This document shows positions 22,330-34,440 of a DNA stretch of 64,000 nucleotides, one piece after another. The stretch is taken from positions 1,860,001 to 1,924,000 of the forward strand of contig NC_089398.1 in the NCBI RefSeq assembly GCF_003171515.1, written 5' to 3'. The stretch comes from Pyrenophora tritici-repentis (lineage: Eukaryota; Ascomycota; Dothideomycetes; Pleosporales; Pleosporaceae). A model generated the notes under the pieces. It made no database searches. It was not told the origin of the DNA and saw nothing but the letters and a program-made list of their open reading frames with translations. The translations under genes and the position numbers were made by a program. Position 1 is the stretch's first letter. Each line of letters begins with the position of its first letter.

Positions 22330-25300
22330 CAACCCCACAAGTCCGTAATCAGTTAGCGCACAACTCTTAGTCTACTACCTACACAACATATAAAGCGTCC
22401 ACATCCTCAACTCTTCTCTATCCACACACACCTGTCTTTCCTCTTTTACTTTAAAATCATATGTACAACGAATCATGTTTGTGTTTCTCCTTTTTTCCAA
22501 AAACCAAACAATCCTAAGCTCCATGGTTCTCATAAAATAACTCCTCGTATACATTTCCAGCTTTTTCAAAAACAAAAACACGATACCACATTTTCAAAAA
22601 CCATCAGCCGTCTGGTCATGTGAGGCAACTAAAAAGCCAATGCTAACGACTAATGTTTCTGCCTTCTTTTGTTTCTCTTATAAGAGGAAATCATATCGGG
22701 ATATGACCCGAGCGGCAGACCGCGTATAAAAGCTACCTACTCCCTTCTTCTTCTTTCCTTCCTTCCTATACAGATTTCCATGAATTCTAAAAACTACATA
22801 CATCATCTCATGTGGAGATGAGAGCTGGTGTTCACTCTATTTACAAAATTCGAGAAGACAGAAGCGTTGTGGTGTGTTAAAAAAGAAGTCGGCTTGTTCA
22901 ATATTTCTCCCTTCTCGCCTTTCTCTACTAAAATAAGAGTGGGATGACCTAATGGCCCGAGCGGCGGGGCTTGTATTAAAACCTACCTGCTCCTTTCTTT
23001 CTTTCTTTCTACCTTCTTTCCCATCCTCCTTGTACAGTTTTCCAAAAATACTAAAAATGATGCACGACTATCTTATGTGGAGGAGAAACTGAGGATGCTC
23101 CATAAAATCGTACAGCCATTCGACTGATGTGGTAATCTTTTCAAAAATACGTCGGAGTGGCAAAAATGTCCCCTGTGTGGGAATCACTTGTCGAAAGCTC
23201 TACGCGCCAGATCACATGTTTCTGGAGTAAACTTATTGAAATTTATAATGAGATGCCCCCTCTGGCGTCTTCCATGTGCGGGTTTTCAGAAAGTCTAAAA
23301 GGTATCGTAAAATTTTTCAATGGAGAGAAGTGAGCTGAGCTGGGGAGACTACTTAAAAAAAGCGGATATCAGACACATGTGGTGCTTTGAAAACCTATGG
23401 TTCTCGATTAAATCTCCTGTGTGGAAAGCAATTGTCGGAATCAGCACAACACGAGCACATGTTTCTAGAGTGATTATTCAAAATGTCACGATAAAATGCC
23501 CGCTCTGGATTCTTCATGTTCGGATTTCCAGAGATTCTAAAAGCAAGAAAGGCAGAAATCCATGGGGAGGAGAGTGGGGGGCAGATTAAAACAAAGACCG
23601 AGAGGAACATGTGGGTTGAAACTTGATACCGGGCGTTTCATGTTTCTCTTGTGTGAGAACTATTGGTTAAAAATTCTTCGGCAACTCGTGACATGTTTTC
23701 TAGGGGAGTGGTTTAAATTCTTACGAGAGAATGCTCGCTCTGCCTTCCTTCTACTTCCTAGTTTCCAAGTCCAAAAAAGATCGAGAACCTCGATTGATGT
23801 GGGGAGAAGTGCAGTGCCAGTAGAGGCATGTGTGGTTAAAAAGTTTTTCGAGATCGCTCTATGTTTCTCTTGTGTGGAGCCACTGGTTAAAACAACTGTC
23901 GACCAGTGGCATGTTCGTGGAGTGGTTGTTTAAAACCGTACGAGAGACTGCTCGCTCTGCCTTCCTTCTATTTCCGGGTGTCCAAGTACAAAAAATGAGC
24001 CGCCTCAGTCATATGGGGAGAAGTGCGCTGAGGGTCAACGCATGTAGCTTAAAAAGCTGTTCCGATTATGTTATATCTCTCTTGTGCAGAAAGGTATCCA
24101 CAATCGCCATATGTTTTCTAACTACACATATAATATCTTACGGCGGACTACTCTGGCTTCCTTATTTTATAGTTTTCCAGAAATAAAAGAAATTCGCCCT
24201 GGATATATGTGGGGGAGGAGAGAGATGTGGGGTCGAATTTTAAAAAGAAACCAGGCAAGGGGCATGTGTGGTTGAACAACATAGAGGACACTCACGTGTT
24301 TCTCTTGTGTTAGAAAATTTTACAAAATGAACGTTTCTTTCCCAAGTACCTATATTACATCTTATGGCGGACTGCTCCGACTTCCTTACTTTACAGTTTT
24401 CTGGAAATTCTAAAAAAAATAAAGAAGCTGGAGACTTATGTGGAGGAGAGAGCTGTGAAAACGAATTTAAAGGACAGTCGGCGTCATGTTATGTGTGGTT
24501 GAACGGCACCTGACAGTGTCACATGCTTCCCCTGTGTGAGAAAATGTACAAGAACTTCATCATATTTTCTGACTTTTAATATAAAATCTCACGACGAACT
24601 TCCCTGACTTCCTTATTCTACAGTTTTCCCAAAATTCCAAGAAAACAGAGTGGGTGTACTTCTATGGAGAGAAGAGAGTTGTGAGCTAATCTAAAATGGC
24701 AATTCTGATGATCTATGTGGTTTGAAATAACGTGAAGAAGAGCAAATGTTTCTTTTGTGTGAGAAGCTCTCGTCTAAAAACAAAAAGATATACGTCGCAT
24801 GTTTTCCTGACTACTTGTATAAAATCTTACGATAGACTCCTACAGACTCCTTTGTATACTACTTTCTATGGGCAAAAAACCGAATTCTCGGATTACATGG
24901 GGGGAACAGAGTTGGGACCAATCTAAACCCACAGAAATTGGTTTTATGTGGCGTTAAAAAAGGACAAGATGCTTGTGATGTGTAGAAACCACCCAGTCTG
25001 GAATCAGGAAGCTGAATCCCCCATGTTCCCTACTACCCGAAATTTTACAATAGACGCCTCCGACTTTCTTTGTATACAATCTTCCACAAATATCAAACTT
25101 CCCCTTTTGAATCCTATGGAGAAGGCGCTGAGATCCAATCTAAACGCTCAAAAATCGCTTTCATGTGGTGTTAAAAAAAAGGAAAGGAACTTTTATGTGT
25201 GGGAACTACCCGTTCTAGATTTGAGATGTCATCGCCGCATGCTTCCGACTACCCATATAAACTCGTACGATAAACGCCCCCGACTTTCTTCTATATACCA

Positions 25301-27300
25301 CTTTCCAAAAACATGCCAAAACAAGAAATGTTAGACTTCCATGAGGAGGAGAGACCTGGGGTGCAATTTAAATCCCACTACTACCGGTTCATGTGGTTTC
25401 AATAAATAACAAGAGCTCCCCATGTGTGGGCATCACGCGGTCTAAAATTAAAGAAGCAGGCCCTGTATATCTCGGACTACCTATATAAATTTGCAAAATG
25501 AACGCCTCAGACTTTCTTGTCTACACTACTCTCTAAAAATACACCAAAAATGCCTGGAGAGACTCTTCATGGGAAGGGAGCTTGGAGATCTACAAAATCA
25601 GGAGCTTACCCATTTCATGCGCGGACTAAACTTCTTCCGTTTCCTACCTAATGTAGTAAGCACTTACCAAAATATTGCAAGTCTGAAAATATGTCCGTGG
25701 GTCCTGTATAAAATCTTTACCTCGCCACCGACTCCTCCAACTTTCTTTGTGTACCACTTTCTAGAAACATACCAAAAACATGTGTGGAAACTGGATGATG
25801 GGAGGGAGCTAGGGGGTCTACAAAATTAACTGATCCCGACGATATGTGTGGACCAAAATTCTTCCGCTTCCCACCTGATGTGGGAAGCACTTACTAAAGT
25901 TTATCGTCACCCTGCGCATGTCCGTGGGTTCTCGTATAAAAACGTTACAACATACTCCTCTGTCTTCCTCTCTCTACTACTTTCCAGAAACACACAAAAA
26001 ATTCTCCGCATGTCGCCATGAGGAAGGGAGCTGGGGGATTTAAAATTTCAAAACGTTCCAAATCACTAGTCATGTGAGAAGAACCTGTAAACACTCCATC
26101 AGCACTTGGATGTTCGCAGGTTCTTATAGAAACTCTACGACAGACTTCTCTGTCTTCCTTTATTTACTACTTTCTATAAATACCAAAAATCCGCTCGATA
26201 GCATTATATGGGGGAAGAGAGCTGGGGGATCTAAAAAATAAGAGGACAACAAAATTAGGTGTGGACTAGAGTCATGCGATATCCCAACTGATGTGAGAAG
26301 AACCTGTGTAACCACTCTATCAGCACTAGGATGTTCGCAGGTTCTTGTAAAACCTTCATGCCAGACTTCTCTGTCTTCCTTTACCTACAACATTCTTGAA
26401 ACACTAAAAAAAGAACATCCACATAGATTTCTCCATGGGGGAAGAGAGCTGTGTGTGCCTTTACCCACAACATTCTTAAAAACACTAAAAAGCTAACAGA
26501 GGACACATTCATGGGGGAAGAGAGCTGTGTGTAGGATACAATAAAATAAGACAACGATGAAGCCTATGTGTGGATTGAAATTGTTAGGACTTCTTTTCGA
26601 TGTGGCAAGCGCCTGTTAAAACTATCAGTTACTATAATGATGTTCCCGCGATTCTTGTTTAAAAAACCTACGATGAACCCCTCTGTCTTCTTCTATTTAC
26701 TGCCTTCTTAAAATACTAAAATGACTGACGCAGCCTATGATGGGGGAAGGGAGCTGGGTGTGGGCAGCTACAAAATTACCAGACTAAGAATCCATGTGTG
26801 GGATTTGAAAACAAGAAAGTACAAAAGAATGTGAGAAGCGCTTGTTAAAACAACATGATTACTACGTGGGTGTCTCGGGAGTGCTTGTATAAGATCTTTA
26901 CTACAGACTCTTCTAACTCTCTCTCCCTCTTTACTACTTTCTTAAAATACGAAAAAAGAGTATAAAAACGATCCATGGGAGAAGAGAGCTGCGTGTGGGG
27001 AGGTACAAAATTTTAGAACATTCGAGGTTATGTGTGGACTTTTAAAATAACAAGACATTAACAAAATGTGCGGAAGCGCCTGTCGAAACACTACGATCAC
27101 CGCCAGAATATTTCCACTGTACTTTAAAAATCTTCACAACAGACTCTTCTGACTTTTTCTATATACTTTCCTCGTTCCTATTTTCTAAAAGCCATAAATC
27201 TAACAATGATGACTTCTGCTTTCTTAAAATACGAGGGAGAAGAGCTATGTCGTTTCTCCAATAAAACGTGATCATAAAGTGTCTATGTTCTTTCGTGTCT
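22330..27300 (+). repeat. Degenerate tandem array, period about 231 bp, about 20 recognisable units
   Basis: Twenty anchor sites (GTATAAAA or variants) occur near 22724, 22973, 23236, 23477, 23712, 23930, 24129, 24351, 24580, 24817, 25039, 25255, 25483, 25706, 25934, 26126, 26346, 26657, 26886 and 27121; the mean spacing is 231 bp. Each unit contains, in order, the TATAAAA anchor, a CTGACTTCCTT-type pyrimidine stretch, ACTTTCC plus A-rich sequence, an ATGGGGGAAGAGAGCTGG-type purine stretch, a TAAAA, an ATGTGTGG, then CATGTTTCTCTTGTGTGAG and GTTAAAAC, and a final ATGTT before the next anchor. Neighbouring units resemble one another more than distant ones. Looser copies extend left to about 22330. 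No transposase, long open frame or terminal repeats are seen. I do not recognise the element. Confidence 0.8.
26379..26534 (+). repeat. 80-bp internal tandem duplication within one array unit
   Basis: The segment starting near 26379 with TTACCTACAACATTCTT is repeated 80 bp downstream (TTACCCACAACATTCTT at 26461), both copies ending in ATGGGGGAAGAGAGCTGTGT. It explains the single long spacing of 311 bp in the array (231 plus 80). Confidence 0.85.
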
Positions 27301-28116
27301 TCTTCTTGGGCGCTAAAAACGATGAGTGCAAAATCTGCAGAGTTGAAAGAAACAAAAAGCCAAAATGAAATCTTGGCATGAGTGGCTGTGATTGTGGAAA
27401 AAAATTAAAATGACAGAGTTCTCTAAATTATGAATTGCTGTCCTACAGAAAACACAGCACGACAAGCTGGATGTGTGGGAGTTTGGCCCCTCTGCACAGC
27501 TTCAATATGAAAACTACGTGCAACTGCATGATGTGTGGCGTCACTCTGGGGTATTAAATGGCTACGCGGTTGGTGTGTTCTTCTCTTCTTATCACTCTGC
27601 AACCTTGTGCATTTCCTAAATAAAATGGGAGTTCGTGTAGATGGGCTGGTGCTTGTGTGTGCAAGCCACTGGATAATCCTTTGATGGCTTTTGGGCCAAA
27701 AAATATTGTCGACGAGTTTGATGGGGAAGTTGCTGTCGCGGTGTTGTACTAAGGTAGTTATGGAAATTGGAAGGGCGTGTACTAGATATCAAAACAGAGG
27801 ATCATGTTGAGCTGTGGTGATGAATTGAGTGTGAAAAAATGTGTAGAATGTCTCAAAAACGTCTAGGGCGTGGCTATGGAAACTTGAAAATGTCATGTTT
27901 TCCTGCAATGGCGCATCTGTTGATGTGGACTGAATGCTCCGAAGCCAACTGAGATCGCGCTAGTGCACGAACCTCGGCATCTCCAGGCTGTGACGGTTGA
28001 CCTACTCCGCATCTTGAAGTCTCAGGCGTCATTTGTAACGCGCAATTTTGTATAAATTTACCCCGGGCGAATTGTTCGGCCCCCGGAAATTATTAAAAAG
28101 TCAATTGTTTCAAATT
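27301..28116. other. Intergenic region between the array and the SDR gene
   Basis: No gene recognised. It carries weak, scattered array-like words and the promoter region of the SDR gene, including a TATAAATTTA near 28049. Confidence 0.35.
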
Positions 28117-29092
28117 ATGTCTGCCTCGAAGCGTGTTGACCAGATTGCAGGCCACCTCAACTACCCCAAGGGTATGTTGGCTGGCCAAACTGCAATCATC
28201 ACTGGTTCGGGCCAGGGAATTGGAGCAGAGGCTGCAAGGCTGTTTGCAAAGGAGGGCGCAAAGGTCGTGGTTGCGGATATAGATGCTAGTAAGTCAGCTT
28301 AAGATTTCTCAGGTTTCATGATCCGCTGCTGACGTGGCGTAGAAAAGGCAGAGGCCGTAGTCGCTGGAATCAAGGAAGCCGGTGGCAGCGCAATTGCTGT
28401 AGTGGGCGACGTGCTCGACGATGCCTACATCAAGACACTCATTGAGAAAGCGGCAGAGTTCGGCGGTGGCAAGATTCACATGATTGTCAACAATGCTGGA
28501 TACACATGGGATGGTGTTATACACAAGATGACGGACAAGCAATGGCAGACCATCGTCGACTTGCACACAACCGCACCATTCAAGATTGTAAGAGCTGCGG
28601 CGCCATACTTTAGGGTCAAAGACGGCGAGCCCAGGAACATCATCAACATCTCGAGTACGAGCGGCGTCAATGGAAATGCTGGGCAGATCAACTATGCAAT
28701 GGCAAAGGCCGGTGTAACGGGTATGACTAAGACCATTGCCAAAGAGTACGTCTTCCACCTATATTGCACCCTACTCTTACTAACTGGTATGCAGATGGGG
28801 TCCTCAATTCGGCGTCCGCGCAAACACGGTGGCTTTCGGACACATTATGACGCGCTTGACGGCAGCAAAGGAGGAAGGCGCTTTTGTCACGACACCCGAT
28901 GGTGAAAAGGTAGCGCTGGGTATACCATCGAAGCAGAGCGCGGCACCGCCGGGTCAGGAGCACTTGGACATTCCCTTGAGAAGGCCGGGTTCCGCAACGG
29001 AGGCAGCGAGTGCAGTGTTGGCTGTTGCGAGTCCGTTGTTTAGCTATGTGAATGGGGAGACGATCAAGGTTACTGGCGGGAGGAATATGTAG
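28117..29092 (+). CDS. Classical short-chain dehydrogenase/reductase, FabG-like
   Basis: Three exons, 28117-28288, 28343-28745 and 28795-29092, encode 290 residues; introns are 54 and 49 nt. The cofactor motif TGSGQGIG (residues 29-36), the structural NNAG near 106-109, catalytic Ser in ISSTSG near 160 and Tyr-x3-Lys in YAMAK at 175-179 mark a complete classical SDR of the 3-oxoacyl-ACP reductase type. A loop insertion with GEKVALGIPSKQSAAPPGQE precedes the C-terminal VNGETIKVTGG, similar to eukaryotic or bacterial FabG relatives acting on acyl-CoA. The substrate is not determined. It carries no peroxisomal tripeptide (ends GGRNM). It lies just downstream of the 231-bp array and is co-oriented with the M28 gene. 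Confidence 0.88.
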
Positions 29093-29532
29093 ACAAAGTA
29101 CTAATTGCAGATATCGTGAAGCAACAGGCCAAACCTTGTACGACGTCCAAAGATGATTATCGTGAGGCTCAAACGTTTCCCGTGGGGAAATGGGGTCTAT
29201 AAGTGTTTCAAGCATCAAAGTCTTGGAAAAGGGTGTCAGGGTCGGCGACGGGTGCTCCGCTCCGCTATCTCCAGACGCATCCGCCATAACTCCCTCTCTG
29301 CCCCAACATGGACGACGCGAAACGTAGTCGCTCCAGTTTTTCTTCTTGTCTGTATTGATATAAACACCGTCATTCTTAATAGCGTTTCAACATGTGCATG
29401 CACAATTGAGAGCACACGGTAGCCACCTGCGCCCTTGTTACCAACCATTCGCCCCGAGCCACCATCGCATACCACGACGGCGCAACACTTGTACAACAAC
29501 AACTATAACTGCCACTAATTCACTGGCTCGCC
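29093..29532. other. Intergenic region between two co-oriented genes
   Basis: 440 bp holding the SDR 3' UTR and the promoter of the M28 gene. No other feature seen. Confidence 0.4.
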
Positions 29533-32354
29533 ATGGGCGACGAAAAACACGACTATGTCCGCGAGCCCTCGCCGCCTCCCATTCCCACCTACGACGAGGC
29601 CACCTCCTCGCGCAATGCCGCGCCGCGCCTAGGACCAAATGAGATCAGCGACGATGCCGAGCGGCAGGGTCTGCTGACCCCGGAAGTTCTCACACAGTCG
29701 GATTCAAGAAGGCGCAATGGGTACTACCAGGCACCTTCTGTGCAATCCGTGTCGGATGACGAGTCTGACCCTGGGAGTCCGGTGCGGGAGAGCCAGGATG
29801 ACGCCCTGCGGCAGACCATGGAAGAGATGGATATCTTGGATCCAGAGGCAGCCGAGGAGGGCAGGGCGCGGAGGAATCGCTCAAGAGGACGCTTTTCCAA
29901 ACGGCTGAATCGAATACGACACTCACTCGCGAGCTGGAACTTGCCCCGGATACGTTGGCCGTCATGGCGACCGAACTACAGCGCTGTGACTGACCACTTC
30001 CCCACGATACCGGAAGAATACAAGCCAGGCTGGTCGATAATTGCCCGTCTGATGGGTCTCATCACTATTATTATACTCGTATACTTTTTGGTTGTCAGCG
30101 AGGTGGTGCCCATGGGTGGCGGCTTTGGCACTCCTTTTAACCCCGAGTGGGTGCGGCAGCAGGCCATGCAGAGCGTGGAGAGCTGGCGCATAGAGAAAAA
30201 TCTCGAGTACATTACAAGCTACGATCATATTGGCGGGACAGAGGGGAGTTATGTGCTGGGACAGTGGATTGAGGGCAAGTTCAGGGACGCACACATGGAC
30301 ACGTACACACATGATGAGTATGTTGATTTTTAACCGCTTACTAGGCGGTATGCTGACCCGTGCAGGTACTACGTCTACATGAACTATGCGAAGAAAGGCG
30401 GACGCCGAGTTGCCATTGTGGACCCGCCTGAGAAGGCGTGGGAAGCAAAACTCGAGGAACCCTCAGTCTTCAACCCCCCGAAAGCACAGACGCCTGCGTA
30501 CCACGGGTTATCGGCGACTGGAAACGTCACTGGACCCCTCATATATGTCAACTTCTGTCACAAAGCGGACTTTAAGCGGTTATGGGATAGCCAAGTGGAT
30601 GTAAAGGGTGCAATCGCGCTTTGCAGATACTACGGAACACAGCCGGATTTGGCCATGAAGGTCAGAGCTGCACAGAATGCCGGTGTTGCAGGAGTGCTTG
30701 TCTACTCCGACCCGGCAGAGGATGGCTTCAAAAAGGGCAACCCCTGGCCTGATGGCAAATGGAGACCGGGAGACAGCGTGCAGCGGGGCTCAGTTGCGCA
30801 GTCGAACTTGATCATTGGAGATGTGCTTACGCCAGGAAAGCCAAGTGTGAAGAAGGTGGAACGGCTAGCTAGGGACAAGAGCCCGGCGTTACCGAAGATC
30901 CCCAGTTTACCCCTCTCCTGGAAGGACGCGCAGAAACTCCTCAGTTCTCTCCATGGATTCGGCGAAAAGCTTCCAGATGAATGGGTCGGGGGTGTACCGG
31001 ACGTTGGCGACGGCTGGTACTCTGGCCATCTAGATACTTCACCAAAAGTACTTTTGCAAAACGACCAGGACGAAGTCGAGCAGCAGCGCATCACCAATGT
31101 CTTTGGTTCACTCAAAGGAAGCGAAGACCCAGGGAGGAAGATCATCGTTGGCAACCACCGCGACTCATGGTGCTTTGGTGCCGGAGACCCCGGCTCGGGA
31201 ACCGCCGTCATGCTCGAAGTTGCGCGTGTACTTGGCGAGCTACGTTCTCAAGGTTGGCGACCACTCCGCACCATTGAGTTTGCATCATGGGACGCCGGCG
31301 AGTACAACAGGATAGGCTCTACCGAGCACGTCGAAGCCAACGTTGAAGCCCTCCGCGAAAGCGCCATTGCTTACCTAAACGTCGACGTAGGCGTCACAGG
31401 CGACAAGCTCTGGGCGAACGGCTCACCCATCTTCCAGCACGCCTGGACACGAGTCCTAGACCGACTCAACGACCCACGCCAAAACAAAACCCTCAAAGAG
31501 CTCTGGGAAACCTCCGACTCCAAACTGGGTAACCTAGGCGCAGGCAGCGACTACGTAGCCTTCCAAACCATCGCCGGCACCTCGTCCATCGACTTTGGCT
31601 TCACCAGCTCAACCGACGGCCACGCCTCGTCCAACCCTCTCTCCCACAGCTGCTACGAAACGCTCTCCTGGATGAAAAAATACATCGACCCTTCCTTCTC
31701 CTATCACACGCTCCTAACCCAACTCTGGGTCCTCCTCATCCTCGAACTCGCCCAGGAACCCATCATGCCCCTCAAACTCGACGACTACGCCCGAGCCCTG
31801 CAAGAAGAAGGCCAGCAGATGCTCGACTGGACGGAGAAGGTGTCCGGCGGCGGCGAATACAACATCGAAATCTTCCAGCCGCTAGTCGATAGTCTGAGCA
31901 TGTTCAAGAAGAAGGCCGAGGCCTTTGGCCGCTGGGAACAGAGCTGGTATAATCAAGTTTATGCGACGGGCGGGTTTGAGTCTAGTGGAGTGACCATGCA
32001 GAGGATTATGCATAATGGCAAGATTGCGAGTTTTGAGAGTGATTTGTTGGATTTGGTGAGGGGCAAGGATGATGGTGGGGTTCATGGGGTGAGTCTTCTT
32101 TTTTTCGCCTTTTTCGCTGGAGGGGGGGTCTGGCTTTTTGGAATCATTTTGACTAACAAACTCATCCACAGCTCCCCGATCGCCAACAGTTCAAACACGT
32201 CATCTTCGCCCCCGACATCAACAATGGCCTGGAATCCAGCGTTTTCCCCTTTGCCCGCGATGCTATTGAGAAGAAGGATTGGGATGCTGCTGCAAAAGGT
32301 ATCAAGAAGACGGCTGATATATTGACTTGGGCGGCCGAGAGGCTGGGCGGTTGA
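29533..32354 (+). CDS. Transferrin receptor-like M28 family protein (Tre1/Tre2, glutamate carboxypeptidase II-like)
   Basis: Three exons, 29533-30317, 30366-32088 and 32172-32354, encode 896 residues. It is a type II membrane protein: about 170 cytosolic residues, with PPIPTYDEAT near the N-terminus, one membrane span (IIARLMGLITIIILVYFLVV), then PA, M28 peptidase and C-terminal dimerisation domains. Yeast Tre1/Tre2 of this class bind Rsp5 and guide trafficking of transporters. The M28 metal ligands are kept: His in GNHRDSWCFGAGD (about 525), Asp in that motif (about 535), Glu in WDAGEYNRIGSTE (about 573), Asp in LNVDVG (about 600) and His in NPLSHSCYET (about 688). The general-base Glu that precedes the Glu ligand in active enzymes (DAEEFG) is Gly here, so hydrolytic activity is doubtful. 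It is flanked downstream by the second array. Confidence 0.9.
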
Positions 32355-32589
32355 TGAGATGTTGTTTGTGTAAAGAGGGAGGTTACTTTTTTGTTGTTTT
32401 GCATATAATTGCGGGCGCTTGGGTTTTTCTGGGTACCGGGTTTGGCGGCGTGGTGGGTTGAGCGGGGTGTGGGGGTTTGTATGTATGTAGGACAGACACA
32501 GATGGCTTGGCCCCCCGAGCTTTTTGAATCAGATTTACTTTACCCCCCGATGGGTTTAGCGTGGTCTGGGGTGTTGGGGTATATAAACC

Positions 32590-34440
32590 TCCTATCCTCT
32601 TTGTCTTCTGCTTTCTTCCTTTTCTTATCCTCCAGCTTTCTATTTCCCTCTTTCAAAAAGACTTTGATATCAACTCTATGGAGCGCCTCTGCCCTCTCTT
32701 TTCCAAAATTCAAAACGGCTAGGAAAACGTGCAATGTCTGCCTCTTCTTCCTTGGCAGATTGGAAAAAAAAATCGAGGCTTACCGGTTCATGTTTTCTTG
32801 CCCTTGCTGTGTCCTCTTTTTAAAAAAAAGCCGTTGAAATCAACATGCTCTTCTGCTGTGGAGCTGGAAACGAAATATATAAAGCAGAGCGGGTCTGTCT
32901 TCATCTCTTTTCCTAAAACTAAAAACTACCCAATCCTAATGCATGTTTCTCTGTTTTTTCTTTCTGGGGGGCGACGAAAATACATACACAACAGAGATCA
33001 TATCCTCTCTTTTCTGCGAACTAAAATATACGGACCTAAAGCTGATGTGGTTCTGCTCTTCCTCGGTAGTATTTAAAATGGAGTGTGTGTGTGTGTGGGG
33101 GGGGGGATCGCTCTACCTTTTTTACTAAAATTAAAACACATGCGAGAGGAGGAATGGTTCTCTGCTGTTCTGCTATGGAGACAAAAATCAAGGATAGATA
33201 CACTATGTCCTGTCTTTTCTAAAAGCTCTAGTGGAAGCAGCCATATCTGTCCACTTTTCTGTGGAGGCTAAAAAAGACTTATGAAGCCGACATGTCCTCT
33301 CTTTTCGCGAACTAAATTGTACCATAAAGCACTTCATGTTTCTCTCTTTTTCGAGTGTCTGGAGATGTAAAATACCCAGGGGAGGCATTGATCTGCTCGC
33401 TTTTCTGAAGAAAAAAAACTCTGGAAGGAGTGGTATGTATCTTCCCCCCTCTTTCTCTCTCTCTCTCTCTCTTTCTTCCCTACCTTTTGTGGTGACTTAA
33501 ACAGCTCACACACAGCTTTCGTGTCTTCTCTTTTCTGAAAACTAAAATAAGACTAGGAAAGGGCTCATGTTTCTCTCTTTTTTCGAGCGTGGAGGTGTAA
33601 AACATTCGCCAAGGACATACATGTTCTCTCTTTTCTAAAAACTTAAACGCTGCTAGAAACTACTGATGTTTCTCTCTTCTTCGGGTGTAGAGATGGAGAA
33701 TAGCCGAGACAGCAGCCATATTCTCTCTTTCTAAAGATGAGAATTCTATGAGCACCCTTTCATGTTTCTCTCTCTTTATTGGGTGTAGAGATGTAAAATG
33801 ATTCTCCAGAGTTTTCATTTCCTCTCTTTTATAGAAAACTGAGATCTACCAGAACATCGCTTATGTTTCTCTGTTCCTCCGCCGCGGAGGTGTATATTAG
33901 AGTGTATGAAGCTGCTCTATCTTCACTTTCTAAAATCTAAAATACCACTAATAACACCACATGTTTTTCTTTTCTTCCCACGGACATATGGAAAAGCTAC
34001 CATATGCTCTCTTTTCTAAAAAACTAAAATGCTTCGAAAATCAAGTACATGTTTCTCTGTTCCTCCGCCGCGGAGATGTAAAAAAGAGTGTACGGAGCCG
34101 CTCTATCTTCACTTTCTGAATATCTTCCCAATGAATAAATGTCTGCTCCGGCTTTCTCTCTCCTCCTGTAGTTCGATCTAAATAAAATCTCCAGAGCTTT
34201 CAGATGCTCTCTTTTCCAAAAACTTAAACTCTACCATAAACCCATTCATGTTTCCCTCTTTTTCCAGTGTTGAGATATAAAGAGAGTGTACGGAGCCGCC
34301 CTATCTTTACTTTCTAAATATCTTCCAGATGAACAAATGTCTGCCACCGCTTTCTCTCCTCCTTACAGCGACTAAAATCTTAAATCCCTCACCTCATGTT
34401 CCTACTCCTCCTTTGTGTCTTTTATGTCCACTCTAAAGAC
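32590..34440 (+). repeat. Degenerate tandem array, period about 98 bp with two half units
   Basis: Copies of CATGTTTCTCT or close variants occur near 32942, 33335, 33566, 33665, 33762, 33862, 33961, 34049, 34248 and 34396. Spacings of 99, 97, 100, 99 and 88 run from 33566 to 34049, and the longer gaps are mostly multiples of about 98 (393, 231, 199). Each unit has two halves of about 49 bp: CATGTTTCTCT-(T-rich)-GTGT-GAGATGTAAAA and CATGTTCTCTCTTTTCTAAAA-ACTAAAA. About 18-19 units fit in the block. Simple GT/G (about 33084-33111) and CT (about 33451-33472) repeats are embedded. There is no coding potential. Left units before 32940 are more diverged. Confidence 0.8.

Noticed and set aside
23320..25829. 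Open frames of 60-130 codons within the 231-bp array
   Set aside because: They follow from the repeat composition, end at different points in each unit, and have no shared protein sequence or splice-supported extension.
22330..27300. CRISPR-like array
   Set aside because: The organism is eukaryotic, the repeats are long and highly diverged, and there are no identical repeats with unique spacers or cas genes.
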